A stretch of DNA of 64,000 nucleotides, from assembly GCF_042646425.1 (NCBI RefSeq), contig NZ_JBHRTR010000004.1:57743-121742 (forward strand), given 5' to 3'. Of this stretch, positions 32,856-41,963 are shown piece by piece. Each line of letters starts with the position of its first letter. Position 1 is the stretch's first letter. Under the pieces are notes generated by a model. It worked only from the letters and a program-made list of their open reading frames with translations. It had not been told where the DNA came from and made no database searches. This stretch comes from Marinibaculum pumilum (GTDB lineage: Bacteria > Pseudomonadota > Alphaproteobacteria > Ferrovibrionales > Ferrovibrionaceae). Made by a program: the position numbers and the translations under genes.

Positions 32856-34135
32856 TAGAACAGCTCGATCATGGCCGCCGGCGCCGCCGCCTGGCGGCCG
32901 GCATGGGTGTCGCGCTGTTCGGCGCGCACATAGTCGCCATAGAAGCTGTCGATCTTATCCTTAAGCGTCCCATGGTGGCCTGCCGTCTCGGGGTCTTGCA
33001 AGGCCACCCCCGCCAGATGGTCGTTCACCGTCCGCCAGCCGTTGCGCAGCTGGATCAGCTGCTGCCGGGCGATGTCCTGGAACTGGACGCAGGCGGCAAG
33101 CTCCATGATTGGCTGCGCGATCTCCTCGTTCTCGCGGCAGACCTTGACGATCGTATCCCGCTGGTGGGCGATCAGCCGTTCGAGATTGGCGGTCAGCTGG
33201 TTCATCGCCGTGCTGACATTGCCGAAGATGGCGCGCTCCTTCTCGACCCGTTCCTCCACCGTGGTTCGGAACGCCTGCTCCACGCCGCTGCGGAGTTCCT
33301 GCACGCCACGGCTGATCGACATCGCCGTACCGTCCACCGCTGCCGACAGGTCCTTGATCTCGCGCGCGATCACCGCGAAGCCGGCACCGGCCGCACCGGA
33401 ATGGACCGCCTCGATGGCGGCGTTGATGGCCAGCATGTTGGTCTGACGAGAGATCTCGCGGACATCGCCGATCAGCCCTTCCAGGGAGGCGGCCAGGTCC
33501 TTCACCTCCTGCATGCGCTCGGCGATCGACGCGACGTCGCGCTCGCGTTCCGCCGCGATCCCGGCGAGTTCGTCGCGGCAGCGGTTCATGCTGCTCTCGC
33601 TCTGCTCGATCACCTGAACGACATGTGCGGAGCCGGTCGCCTCCCGCAGATAGGCCACGGTGGCGCGCATCGCCGCTTCCACGTCGTTGACCCGCTCCAG
33701 GATGTCGCCGGCGGCCTCCTCGGTCTCGCGGACGACGAGATCGATCTGGCGCTCGGCAATGCCGGTGAAGGCCTCCAGGTCGAGCACGTCGCGCCGCAGA
33801 TCGTCGGGATGGCCGCAATGCGCCGCCGGTCCGGCATCGTTGGCGGGCAGGGGCGCGGCCGGTTCCGCCGCCTCCGGTGCCGGGGGAGCGGCGGCCGCAT
33901 CCCCCTGTGGTTGCCGGCCGGAGGGCATCCCGCCGCCCGCCGCAAAGGCGGCAAGAAGCAGGGCCGGCACCACCCCCAGCCATATGACCAGCACCGTCAG
34001 GGTCCATGGCAGGACCAGGCCGCAGGCCAGCCAGGCGCAGGCGGCCGATGCGCCGATGACGGCGTCGCGTCGCGGCACAAGCGCGACCCGGAGGCGCCAC
34101 GGCGTGGCGCCGGCGATATATGCAGATTCGTTCAT
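32855..34135 (-). CDS. Membrane-anchored MCP-like signalling protein
   Basis: A 426-residue protein. Two adjacent hydrophobic segments (~25-67) form a hairpin anchor with no periplasmic sensor domain. A Pro/Ala-rich linker (~70-105) leads to a coiled-coil MCP-type signalling region whose tip reads RQTNMLAINAAIEAVHSG and continues GFAVIAREIKDLS. The tip departs from the consensus (AVHSGA where AARAGE is usual), and ACVQFQDIARQQLIQL near the C-terminus is typical of small MCP-like proteins in che clusters. It may signal to CheA without ligand binding or act as a structural array component (inference). Confidence 0.85.
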   Translation of the reverse strand: MNESAYIAGATPWRLRVALVPRRDAVIGASAACAWLACGLVLPWTLTVLVIWLGVVPALLLAAFAAGGGMPSGRQPQGDAAAAPPAPEAAEPAAPLPANDAGPAAHCGHPDDLRRDVLDLEAFTGIAERQIDLVVRETEEAAGDILERVNDVEAAMRATVAYLREATGSAHVVQVIEQSESSMNRCRDELAGIAAERERDVASIAERMQEVKDLAASLEGLIGDVREISRQTNMLAINAAIEAVHSGAAGAGFAVIAREIKDLSAAVDGTAMSISRGVQELRSGVEQAFRTTVEERVEKERAIFGNVSTAMNQLTANLERLIAHQRDTIVKVCRENEEIAQPIMELAACVQFQDIARQQLIQLRNGWRTVNDHLAGVALQDPETAGHHGTLKDKIDSFYGDYVRAEQRDTHAGRQAAAPAAMIELF

Positions 34136-34184
34136 GGTCAGCGCCTCCCCGCGTGCGGCCCGGTCTCGCCTGCGGCAGGCGCCG

Positions 34185-34550
34185 TCAGGCGGGCACCAAC
34201 TGGTTCAGCACCTGGGCGAGCGCGTCGGGCGCCACCGGCTTGACCAGCCAGCCGGCGGCGCCGGCCGCCCTGGCCTGGTCGCGCTTGGCCTGCTGGCTCT
34301 CCGTGGTCAGCAGGATCATCGGCGTGAAGGCCATGCCCGGCAGGGTCTTGGCCTGCTTGATGAAGGCGATGCCGTCCATCTCGCCCATGTTGAAATCGGT
34401 GATCACCACGCGCGGCTTCAGGCCGCCTTTCAGCCGGGTGATCGCCTCTTCGCCGCTGGCCGCCTTCTCGACGGCATGGCCCAGCCGGGTCAGCACGCCC
34501 TCAAGGCTGGCGAGGAAGGTGCGTGAATCGTCCACAATCATGACCTGCAT
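34185..34550 (-). CDS. CheY-like response regulator
   Basis: A 121-residue stand-alone receiver: MQVMIVDDSRTFLAS with the acidic pair, acceptor Asp in VVITDFNMGEMDG, Thr in ILLTTESQQ, and Lys in WLVKPVAPDAL. The start at 34550 removes an Arg-rich artefact extension. Four bases separate it from the STAS-like gene upstream. It is the best candidate for the diffusible output of the nearby CheA. Confidence 0.9.
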   Translation of the reverse strand: MQVMIVDDSRTFLASLEGVLTRLGHAVEKAASGEEAITRLKGGLKPRVVITDFNMGEMDGIAFIKQAKTLPGMAFTPMILLTTESQQAKRDQARAAGAAGWLVKPVAPDALAQVLNQLVPA

Positions 34551-34554
34551 GGCG

Positions 34555-34824
34555 CTACTCCTTGTTGCGGTCGTCGGCCGTGCCCCGTGCCTCGCGGAGG
34601 AAGGGCAGGACGTGGCGGTTGAGGAAGGGGTCGGCCGGCGCCTGCCGGACCTCGACGCGTGCGGCGCGCAGCGCCTGCAGCACGGCCGTGTGGAGGTGGG
34701 TGCAGCGCGCAAGGTTGATGCGGGCGCGCCCGCACGTCTGCAGCCAGTCGAGCAGCGGCAGCACCTCCTCCGCGACGCATGCCCCTTCGAAGCGCGCAGT
34801 GGACTTTCCGAACGTGATCGGCAT
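34555..34824 (-). CDS. Small STAS-like protein in the che operon
   Basis: An 89-residue protein of one alpha/beta domain. The beginning PITFGKSTARFEGACVAEEV and the segment INLARCTHLHTAVLQAL have the strand-helix rhythm of a STAS domain, but the Ser that STAS antagonists use as phosphorylation site is not at the normal spot (CTHLH instead). Its start overlaps the cheA stop by one base and cheY follows after four bases, so it is made with CheA and CheY. A scaffold or regulator of CheA/CheY phosphotransfer is a guess from position. Confidence 0.75.
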   Translation of the reverse strand: MPITFGKSTARFEGACVAEEVLPLLDWLQTCGRARINLARCTHLHTAVLQALRAARVEVRQAPADPFLNRHVLPFLREARGTADDRNKE

Positions 34825-37160
34825 CAGACCAGCTCCTTGAGGTTCAGGATCAGCAGGATCTCGCCATTGCCGAGGACCGAGGTGCCCGACAGGCCGGGCA
34901 TGCCGGCGAGGATGCCGTTCAACGGCTTCAGCACGACGTCCATGCCGACGTTGAAATCGTCGACCACGAGGCCGACCGGCGCGCCGTTCACCCGGCAGAC
35001 CAGGACGGCCTCGGACTCGCGGGCCCGGCCGTCCGGCTCCATCGACAGCTTCTCGCGCAGCCGGACCAGCGGCACCAGTTCGTCGCGCAGCAGGAATGTC
35101 TCTGCATGCTTGAAGCGGCGCACCCGCTCCGGCATCAGGCGAAGGGTCTCGGAGACATACTCCACGGGGATGCCGAACAGGCCGCGGTCGATCTCGATCA
35201 TCATCACCCGCGTGACCGCCATCGACAGCGGCAGGCGCAACCGCACCGTGGTGCCGCTGCCGGGCAGGGAATGCAGACCGACATCGCCGCCGAACCGTTC
35301 GACGGTGGAGCGGACCACGTCCATGCCGACGCCCCGACCGGACAGGTCGCTTGCCTCGTCGCGGGTCGAGAAGCCGGGCAGGAAGACCAGCTGCACCACC
35401 TCCTCGTCGGACATCGCCGCGGCACGGGTTTCGTCGACGAGGCCCTTCTGGACGGCCTTGGCCCGAACCCGGTCGGGCGCGATGCCGCCGCCATCGTCGG
35501 ACACCTCGATGCAGACCCGGTCGCCTTCCTGGAAGGCCTTGACCGTCAGGGTGGCGCGCTCCGGCTTGCCCGCGGCGGCCCGCGCCTCCGGCAGTTCGAC
35601 GCCGTGGTCCAGGGCATTGCGGATGATGTGGAGCAGGGGGTCGGCCAGCGCCTCGATGACGTTCTTGTCGGCCTCCGTGTCCTCGCCGTCGAGCCGCAGG
35701 TCGATCTGCTTGCCCAGCTTGCGGGCGGTATCCCGGACCAGCCGCGGATAACGCTGGAACAGGGTCCCGACCGGCATCATGCGGACTGCCATGATGGCGT
35801 TTTGCATGCCCTGTGAGATGCGGTCGAGCGCGCCGAACTGTGCCTTGATCTCGCGGGCCAGTTCGCGCGCGCCGATACCGGACTCCGCCCGCTTGGCGAG
35901 GTAGGGCAGGGCGTTCTTGGCGACGATCAGCTCGCCGACCAGGTCCATCAGCGTGTCGACCCGGTGCTGCTCCACTTTCAGGACCCGCTCGCCGGCCATC
36001 GCCTGCTCTGCGGGTTGCGGGCCCGGCGAAGGAGCAGCGGCATTCGCAGCGTCCGTCGCCGTCGCGGCCTGCTCCCTGGCTGCCGTGCGAGACCGCAGCA
36101 AGGCGTGGAGCGGGTCCGGCACGCCGCTGTCGAGCGCCTGGTCGCAGGCCCTGGCAAGATCGTCCCGGAGATCGATGTCATGCGCCTCGAAGACGCGTGC
36201 CAGCGTCTCCACGGCGGCCGGAAGCTGCGTCCGCCAGTCCGGCGAGCCCGGATCGCGGTCGAATGCCAGCAACTGCACGTCAGCGATCGCGCGACCTTCC
36301 GCGCTCAGGTTCGCGACCGGGTCCGCCACGCCGTTGCGCGCGGGGCCGGGCGACGGACAGCGCCCGCCGAGAAGCGAGTCGCCCGCCAGGGGCAGGAAGC
36401 TGACCTGTTCCCGCACGAAGCGGAACAGATGCTCCAGTTCCGGCATCGGTGCCGTCGTCAGCGCTTCGAAGTGCAGGCTGCAGGCGAACGGGTCCAGGCC
36501 GTTCAGGTCGGTGTCGCCGCCGGCCTGCAGGATCTTCAGGTCGTGCAGTTCCGGCACCTGACGGATCAGATGGAGCGGATCCTCACCCTTGTAGAAGCAG
36601 TCGCCTTCCGGCCGATATGTCAGCGCCACAGGCGCCGCAGCGCCGTCGCTGTCGCGCCAGGCGGCATGGGCCTCCCGGCGGCCCTCCTCGGAGAACAGGG
36701 CGGCCGGGTCGGCCTGCGCCGCGCCGTCGACCGGCGCCGACGGGCCTCCGGTCGGCGCGCCGGCAGCGCCGGCCGGCGCCAGCCGGCCGCGATAGATCCC
36801 GGCATAGTGCAGGCCGGCCTCGGCAGCGTCGGCCGGCAGGGCGCCATGCGCCTCCAGATGGCCGATCCAGCCGCCCAGCAGGTCGGCGCCGGCGAGCAGC
36901 GCATCGACCATCTCGGCGTCGAGCTGGACCTCGCGCTCGCGCACCGCACCCAGCAGGTCTTCCGCCGCATGGGCGAGCCGGATGAAGGCGGGGATGTCGA
37001 AGATCCCGGCGGTCCCCTTCAGGGTGTGGATGGCGCGGAACACGCGGTTGACCGCACCCTCGTCGGCCGGCTTGCGCTCGAGCTCGAGCAGCGCCGTCGT
37101 GGCGGTCTCCAGCAGTTCGTACGCCTCGGGCACGAACTGGCGCACCAGGTCGTCGGTCAT
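34824..37160 (-). CDS. cheA: Chemotaxis histidine kinase CheA
   Basis: A 778-residue kinase. P1 (Hpt) has the phospho-acceptor H45 in FRAIHTLKGTAGIF. A middle P2-like domain (~185-270) starts VALTYRPEGDCFYKGEDPL and ends PELEHLFRFV. After a linker come P3 dimerisation (EQHRVDTLMDLVGELIVAKN), P4 with N box HIIRNALDHG and G boxes DDGGGI and GRGVGMDVV, and a C-terminal CheW-like P5. All catalytic parts are present. The stop overlaps the STAS-like gene by one base and the start overlaps the preceding receiver by four. Confidence 0.96.
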   Translation of the reverse strand: MTDDLVRQFVPEAYELLETATTALLELERKPADEGAVNRVFRAIHTLKGTAGIFDIPAFIRLAHAAEDLLGAVREREVQLDAEMVDALLAGADLLGGWIGHLEAHGALPADAAEAGLHYAGIYRGRLAPAGAAGAPTGGPSAPVDGAAQADPAALFSEEGRREAHAAWRDSDGAAAPVALTYRPEGDCFYKGEDPLHLIRQVPELHDLKILQAGGDTDLNGLDPFACSLHFEALTTAPMPELEHLFRFVREQVSFLPLAGDSLLGGRCPSPGPARNGVADPVANLSAEGRAIADVQLLAFDRDPGSPDWRTQLPAAVETLARVFEAHDIDLRDDLARACDQALDSGVPDPLHALLRSRTAAREQAATATDAANAAAPSPGPQPAEQAMAGERVLKVEQHRVDTLMDLVGELIVAKNALPYLAKRAESGIGARELAREIKAQFGALDRISQGMQNAIMAVRMMPVGTLFQRYPRLVRDTARKLGKQIDLRLDGEDTEADKNVIEALADPLLHIIRNALDHGVELPEARAAAGKPERATLTVKAFQEGDRVCIEVSDDGGGIAPDRVRAKAVQKGLVDETRAAAMSDEEVVQLVFLPGFSTRDEASDLSGRGVGMDVVRSTVERFGGDVGLHSLPGSGTTVRLRLPLSMAVTRVMMIEIDRGLFGIPVEYVSETLRLMPERVRRFKHAETFLLRDELVPLVRLREKLSMEPDGRARESEAVLVCRVNGAPVGLVVDDFNVGMDVVLKPLNGILAGMPGLSGTSVLGNGEILLILNLKELV

Positions 37161-37597
37161 CGCCGGCCTCCCGTCATGAGCCGGACCGTGTCGCGCAGGA
37201 CATCGGGCTGGATCGGCTTGGTCAGGTAGAAGTTCGCGCCGGCGCCGAGCGCGATCTCGCGGTCGCGCGGCCGGCCCTCGGTGCTGACGACCAGGGCCGG
37301 CACCGCCCGCAGCGCCGGGTCCTGCCGGACCGCGCGCAGCATTTCGTGGCCGTCCATCTTCGGCATGTTCACGTCCACCAGCAGAAGGCGGCTGGGGAAG
37401 GCCAAGGCCTTTTCCAGCCCCTCCAGGCCGTTGGCGGCCTCTTCCACCTGGTAGCCGGCATCGCCCAGGATCTTGCAGTAGAACAGCCGGACGGTGATCG
37501 CGTCGTCGACCACCAGGATGCGCGGCTGTGACGCTTCGTCTTCGGCCGGTTCGGCCGCGTGCAGGTCAATGATTTCGCTCATTGGGATCTCGCTCAT
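37157..37597 (-). CDS. CheY-like response regulator between cheR and cheA
   Basis: A receiver of about 146 residues with a ~25-residue acidic N-terminal extension. The acidic pair is in ILVVDDAITVRLFY, the acceptor Asp in LLLVDVNMPKMDGHE, and the Lys in FYLTKPIQPDVL. Three in-frame starts compete: a GTG at 37612 overlapping the cheR stop, ATG 37597 (used here) and ATG 37582. None has ideally spaced Shine-Dalgarno, though AGGAG lies just before 37597. It overlaps cheA by four bases, suggesting direct phosphotransfer. Confidence 0.88.
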   Translation of the reverse strand: MSEIPMSEIIDLHAAEPAEDEASQPRILVVDDAITVRLFYCKILGDAGYQVEEAANGLEGLEKALAFPSRLLLVDVNMPKMDGHEMLRAVRQDPALRAVPALVVSTEGRPRDREIALGAGANFYLTKPIQPDVLRDTVRLMTGGRR

Positions 37598-37608
37598 GGC
37601 TCCTCGGC

Positions 37609-38475
37609 TCACGACGGCTTCTGGTGAACCAGCGCTTCCTTGAACTGGCGCGGTCTGAACAGGCTGCTGATGCGGCTCATGCTTTCCGAATGGCCGAGGC
37701 AGACGAAGCCCCCCGGGTTCAGGGCCTCGTGGATATTGGCGGCCGCGATGCGCCGGGACGCGTCGTCGAAATAGATCAGCAGGTTGCGGCAGAAGATCAG
37801 GTCGATGCCGCGGAAACGGGCGGTCTGCACCGGGTCAAAGAGATTCGTCCGGCCGAACGCGATCGAGCCTCGCAGGGCGTCGATCACCTGCCAGCGGCGC
37901 TCGTCAAGCCGGCGGAAATACTTCGTCCTGTAGGCCGCCGGCAGCCGCGACAGGGCGCGCTCCTCGTAGATGCCTTCGGCAGCCCGCTTCAGCACCGCGC
38001 TGTCGATGTCGGAGGCGTAGAGTTCGATGTCGTAGCGGTCGGCGTGGCGCCAGTTCTCCAGGATCTGGATCGCGATGGTGTAGGGCTCCTCGCCGGTGGA
38101 GCATGGCACCGACCAGATGCGGATCCTGTCGCCGGGCCGCTTGTCGGCGGCGATCTCGTCCAGCAGCCGCCGGGTCATGCAGTCGAACTGGTAGTTCTCG
38201 CGCCAGAAATAGGTCTCGTTGACCGTCATCTCGTTGATGAGGGTTTCGAGCTCGCCGGCGGTGCGGCCGAACTTCAGGATCTGGAAGTATTCCGAGAAGC
38301 TCCGGGCATTGCAGGCAAGGGCGCGCTCGACCAGGCGCCGTTCCAGGAAGTAGCGCTTCTTGCGGTCCAGCCTTATGCCGGTCCGCCGGTAGAAGAACTC
38401 GCAGAACCGGTCCAGCTCGTCGTCGCTGACCGGCAGGGTCTCCGCCGCCGCTTCCATGTCATCGATCTCAACCAT
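37609..38475 (-). CDS. cheR: Chemoreceptor methyltransferase CheR
   Basis: A 288-residue SAM-dependent glutamate O-methyltransferase. The N-terminal helical domain (DRFCEFFYRRTGIRLDRKK) is followed by NEMTVNETYFWRE, the SAM loop WSVPCSTGEEPYTIAI, the acidic SDIDSAVLKRAAEGIY and the catalytic-domain motif IFCRNLLIYFDD. It should methylate the receptor of this operon. Start at 38475 shares its base with the stop of the HEAT-repeat gene (TGATG). Confidence 0.95.
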   Translation of the reverse strand: MVEIDDMEAAAETLPVSDDELDRFCEFFYRRTGIRLDRKKRYFLERRLVERALACNARSFSEYFQILKFGRTAGELETLINEMTVNETYFWRENYQFDCMTRRLLDEIAADKRPGDRIRIWSVPCSTGEEPYTIAIQILENWRHADRYDIELYASDIDSAVLKRAAEGIYEERALSRLPAAYRTKYFRRLDERRWQVIDALRGSIAFGRTNLFDPVQTARFRGIDLIFCRNLLIYFDDASRRIAAANIHEALNPGGFVCLGHSESMSRISSLFRPRQFKEALVHQKPS

Positions 38476-39122
38476 CACGCGCCGCCCAGGCGCTGGATCG
38501 CGGCGTCGACCGCGAAGCGCAGGAAGGCGTCGTCGGGAAACCGCGCGGCGACGGATTGCAGCGACGGAACGCAGCCGGGATCGCCGACCTCCGCCAGGGC
38601 ATCGACCGCGGCAGCGCAGACATTCGGGTGACTGTCCCGCTCGGCGACCGCGCAAAGCCAGGCCGGGACCCCGGGATGCGGCAGCGACAGCAGCATGTTG
38701 CAGGTCAGCAGGCGGATGTCGGAATCGGCATCCTCCAGCAGCGCGTCGACAAGAGGCGCCGCCGCCTCGGGCATCGCCGACAGGGTTTCGATGGCGGCAT
38801 TGCGCAGGCCGGCATCGTCGCTGTGCAGCACCTCGACCAGGCCGGCGGCGGCTTCGTCGGAGCCGAGGGCCAGCAATCCGAGCAGGATCGCCTCCCGTAC
38901 CGCCGGGTCGCACTCGCCGTCCAGCTGCGTCAGGAGCAGGGCCTCGCTGTCCGGCCGCTGGCCGAGCAGGCGGGCGCCAAGGCACCGGTCGGCCGGTGCG
39001 GCGGAACACAGAAGCTCGGCCGGGTCCCGATCGGCAGGATCGGGGATGGCGTGACCCGAAGCGGCCGGCTCGGGTTCCGCCGCGATCAGCGGCTGGAAGC
39101 CGCTCGCCTTCATCAGTCCCAT
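38475..39122 (-). CDS. HEAT-repeat protein between cheB and cheR
   Basis: A 215-residue protein with about four HEAT/PBS-lyase-type repeats (for example DPAVREAILLGLLALGSDE, DAGLRNAAIETLSAMPEAA and HPNVCAAAVDALAEVGDPG). Such solenoids bind other proteins. The ATG at 39122 follows GAGGAG and lies ten bases past cheB; the end overlaps cheR by one base. Its place exactly between the two adaptation enzymes suggests that it couples them or tethers them to receptors (inference). Confidence 0.85.
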   Translation of the reverse strand: MGLMKASGFQPLIAAEPEPAASGHAIPDPADRDPAELLCSAAPADRCLGARLLGQRPDSEALLLTQLDGECDPAVREAILLGLLALGSDEAAAGLVEVLHSDDAGLRNAAIETLSAMPEAAAPLVDALLEDADSDIRLLTCNMLLSLPHPGVPAWLCAVAERDSHPNVCAAAVDALAEVGDPGCVPSLQSVAARFPDDAFLRFAVDAAIQRLGGA

Positions 39123-39132
39123 CTCGCTCTCC

Positions 39133-40203
39133 TCAGATCGCCATGCGGCCGGACTGGGCGGTGGCCCAGCGGCTGAGTTCGCGTCCGATGCGGCGGCTCG
39201 GCAGGATCGCGGTGGCGCCGCCACGGGCGATCACCTCCTTCGGCATGCCGAAGACCACGGCCGTCTCCTCCGCTTCCGCGATGGTGCGGCCGCCGCGCCG
39301 CTTCAGCTCGACCATCTCCGTCGCCCCGTCATCGCCCATGCCGGTCAGCTGCACGCCGATCAGGCGCTCCGGGGCGACATGGGCCATGGCGCTGGTCACA
39401 AGCCGGGTGACGGAGGGATGCCAGAGCAGGCCGGCGTCGATCGGCGCGCTGGTCACCGTCAGCGCCTGGCCGCGTCGGGCGACCACGACATCGGCATTGC
39501 CGCGGCCCAGATAGACCTGGCCGGGCCGGATCTCGGTCATCCCGGTAACCTCGGCGACGGTCAGGCTGCAGATCCGGTCGAGCCGCTCTGCCAGGGTGGC
39601 GGTGAAGCCGGCCGGCATGTGCTGGGCGATCACGATGGCGCCCGGGAAGTCCGCCGGCAGTGGCACGAGAACGTCTTCCAGGGTGGCCGGGCCACCTGTC
39701 GAGACACCGATCACCACCAGGCATTGCAGGCTGGTTGCGGCAGGGACCTTCCGTTCCGCGGCCGACTGCCGTGCGGTGGCAAGGCGCTGCCGAAGTCCGG
39801 TCGCCCGCCGCAGGCGCGCGCGGCTGGCGGCGCGCACCTTCTGCAGGATCTCGTCCTCGACCCGGTAGATGCTGTGGGAGACGGTGCCGTCGGGCTTGTG
39901 GATGAAATCCACCGCGCCCAGCTCCAGCGCCTCGAAGGTCGCGATCGCGCCCTGCTCCGTGAGCGAGGAGCACATCACCACCGGGACGGGGCATTCCTCC
40001 ATCAGCCGGGCGAGGCAGGTCAGCCCGTCCATCTCCGGCATGTTGATATCCAGCGTCACCACGTCGGGACGGTGGCTCCGCATCATTTCCAGCGCATCGG
40101 CGCCGTTGCGCGCCACGATCGTCCGGAAGCCGCCCTCGGTGAGGATGCGGACCAGCAGCCGGCGCATCAGCGCGGAATCGTCGACAACCAGGACAGTTTT
40201 CAT
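39133..40203 (-). CDS. cheB: Chemoreceptor methylesterase CheB
   Basis: A 356-residue response regulator with enzyme output. The receiver has VLVVDDSALMRRLL and acceptor D52 in TLDINMPEMDG. The esterase/deamidase domain has the catalytic Ser in VIGVSTGGPATLE, His in IAQHMPAGFT and Asp in GMGDDGATEM. It removes methyl groups added by CheR when phosphorylated by CheA. Standard length, intact. Confidence 0.96.
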   Translation of the reverse strand: MKTVLVVDDSALMRRLLVRILTEGGFRTIVARNGADALEMMRSHRPDVVTLDINMPEMDGLTCLARLMEECPVPVVMCSSLTEQGAIATFEALELGAVDFIHKPDGTVSHSIYRVEDEILQKVRAASRARLRRATGLRQRLATARQSAAERKVPAATSLQCLVVIGVSTGGPATLEDVLVPLPADFPGAIVIAQHMPAGFTATLAERLDRICSLTVAEVTGMTEIRPGQVYLGRGNADVVVARRGQALTVTSAPIDAGLLWHPSVTRLVTSAMAHVAPERLIGVQLTGMGDDGATEMVELKRRGGRTIAEAEETAVVFGMPKEVIARGGATAILPSRRIGRELSRWATAQSGRMAI

Positions 40204-40290
40204 CGTTCCGAACGGGTTTCACTGGGTCTTCGGGGTGGAGGGGGCGGCCGCCGGACCTTTCGGGGGCGGGTCCGGCAGCCGCCGACCGCG

Positions 40291-41880
40291 TCAGGCAGCC
40301 TTTTCGAGCTGCCGGACCTCCTTGGTGTCCAGCAGCTGGTCGGTATCCAGCAGCAGGATCATCCGCTTCTGCGCCTCCAGGTTGGCAACCCGGCGGATCA
40401 GCTTCTGCTGCGCCTCGGAGATCTCCGGCGCAGGACCGATCGCCGAGCGGGCGATGCGGCGCACTTCGGTCACCGAGTCGACGATGAAGCCGGTCCGGAT
40501 GCCGCGCACGGTGAACACCACGATGCGCTGACGCTCGTTGCGCTCCAGCCCCGGCAGGCCGAAGCGGCGGCGCTGGTCGACCAACGGGATCACCGTGCCG
40601 CGCAGGTTGATCACGCCTTCGATGAAGGCAGGCGTGTTGGGCACGCGGGTCAGGCTCTCCGGCACCCGCACGATCTCCTGCACGGCGTCGATCGCCACGC
40701 CGTACTCCTCGTCGGCCAGCTTGAAGACGACGAGCTGCTCCTCCTCGACCACGGCACCGTTTCGGTCGTCCTGCATGTCGATAGCCTCCTCGCTGCCGTT
40801 CTCTGCCCTGTCGTCATGTTCCGACACCGACGCGATCGCCTGCCGCATGGCGGAACGGTCGAACATCTTCTCGGCGGAGATGATGGAGACCAGGCGCTTG
40901 CCGTCGTTGAGGCGGCAGACGGCTGTCAGCTCTTCCATGTTGTGCTGCGCCGAGAGCATCGCCGGCATCGGGTCGATCACCGACGAGCCGATGCGCAGCA
41001 CCTCCTTCACGGTGTCGGTCACCACGCCGACCGTGACCGAATGTCCGGTCGCGGCAGGCGAGACCACCACGACCCGGTCGTCCTCGCCGATTGGCTTCGG
41101 CTCCAGACCGAACAGCTCGCGCAGGCTGAGGATCGGCAGCACGCGGTTGCGCATGGTCACCATGCCGACCACGCTCGACGGTGCGTTCGGCACCCGGGCG
41201 ATGTCGCTGGGGGCGTGCACGATCTCCTGCACGTCCTCGATCGGCAGGGCATATTCCTGGCCGTCGACCTCGAAGCTCACGAACTGGCGGATCACCTCGG
41301 CCTGGCCGCCGCGGACTTCCGCGCTCTGCGCCAGCATCTCGGTGACCGTGGCGGCCGCGCCGGCGGCGGCATCGACGCCGCGGACCGCGCATTCGCGGGC
41401 GACCAGGCGCTCGATGTCGAGCACCATGACCATGCGCTTGGTGCCGTCCTTGTCGGCGACATCCTTGATGACGCCGGTCAGGAGGTCGCTGTCCACCGAG
41501 CTGCTGATGCGGGAGGCATCCTCGATGCGCTCCTCGTCCACGGCTCGGACGGCGGACATGGAATCGACAACGATCCCGGCGGCGCGTCCGATGTCGAGGA
41601 CCACCACCCGGGTGGCCTCGTCATGGGCACTGTCGCCGAAGCCGAAGACCCGGCGCAGCCCGATCACCGGCAGCACGCCGCCGCGCAGGTTGGCGATCCC
41701 CTCCACCGCCGGCGGCGCCAGCGGCAGCCGGGTCAGCGCCGGCATCCGGATGATCTCCTTCACCTGGCCGAGCGGCACGGCGAAGGCCTCCTGGCCGACA
41801 TGAAACATCACGAACTCGCGGCCGGTCTCGCTGGCAGCCTCGCGGTGCCTGCCGGAGGCTTCTTTTTCCAGGACATCCAT
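40291..41880 (-). CDS. Coupling protein with three CheW domains
   Basis: A 529-residue protein, about three times normal CheW length. Three CheW folds start at REFVMFHVGQEAFAVPLGQV (~22), RQFVSFEVDGQEYALPIEDV (~200) and EQLVVFKLADEEYGVAIDAV (~380). Each keeps the receptor-contact loop (GIANLRGGVLPVI, GMVTMRNRVLPIL, GVINLRGTVIPLV). Acidic or Ala-rich linkers separate them. CheW links receptors to CheA; three copies in one chain could bridge several receptors or kinases within an array. It directly follows the tandem-tip receptor gene (83 bp gap), and no single-domain CheW is present in the window. Confidence 0.93.
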   Translation of the reverse strand: MDVLEKEASGRHREAASETGREFVMFHVGQEAFAVPLGQVKEIIRMPALTRLPLAPPAVEGIANLRGGVLPVIGLRRVFGFGDSAHDEATRVVVLDIGRAAGIVVDSMSAVRAVDEERIEDASRISSSVDSDLLTGVIKDVADKDGTKRMVMVLDIERLVARECAVRGVDAAAGAAATVTEMLAQSAEVRGGQAEVIRQFVSFEVDGQEYALPIEDVQEIVHAPSDIARVPNAPSSVVGMVTMRNRVLPILSLRELFGLEPKPIGEDDRVVVVSPAATGHSVTVGVVTDTVKEVLRIGSSVIDPMPAMLSAQHNMEELTAVCRLNDGKRLVSIISAEKMFDRSAMRQAIASVSEHDDRAENGSEEAIDMQDDRNGAVVEEEQLVVFKLADEEYGVAIDAVQEIVRVPESLTRVPNTPAFIEGVINLRGTVIPLVDQRRRFGLPGLERNERQRIVVFTVRGIRTGFIVDSVTEVRRIARSAIGPAPEISEAQQKLIRRVANLEAQKRMILLLDTDQLLDTKEVRQLEKAA

Positions 41881-41963
41881 TTCGGATTCTCCTCAAACAA
41901 GGGGGCCGGCCCCGCGGCGCGGCGGCAAACGCTCCGCCGCGGGGCCGGCCGGACGGCCTGGTG

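Noticed and set aside
32855..34135. Classical ligand-binding transmembrane chemoreceptor
   Set aside because: The two membrane segments are adjacent with no periplasmic domain between them, and the tip deviates from consensus; called MCP-like only.
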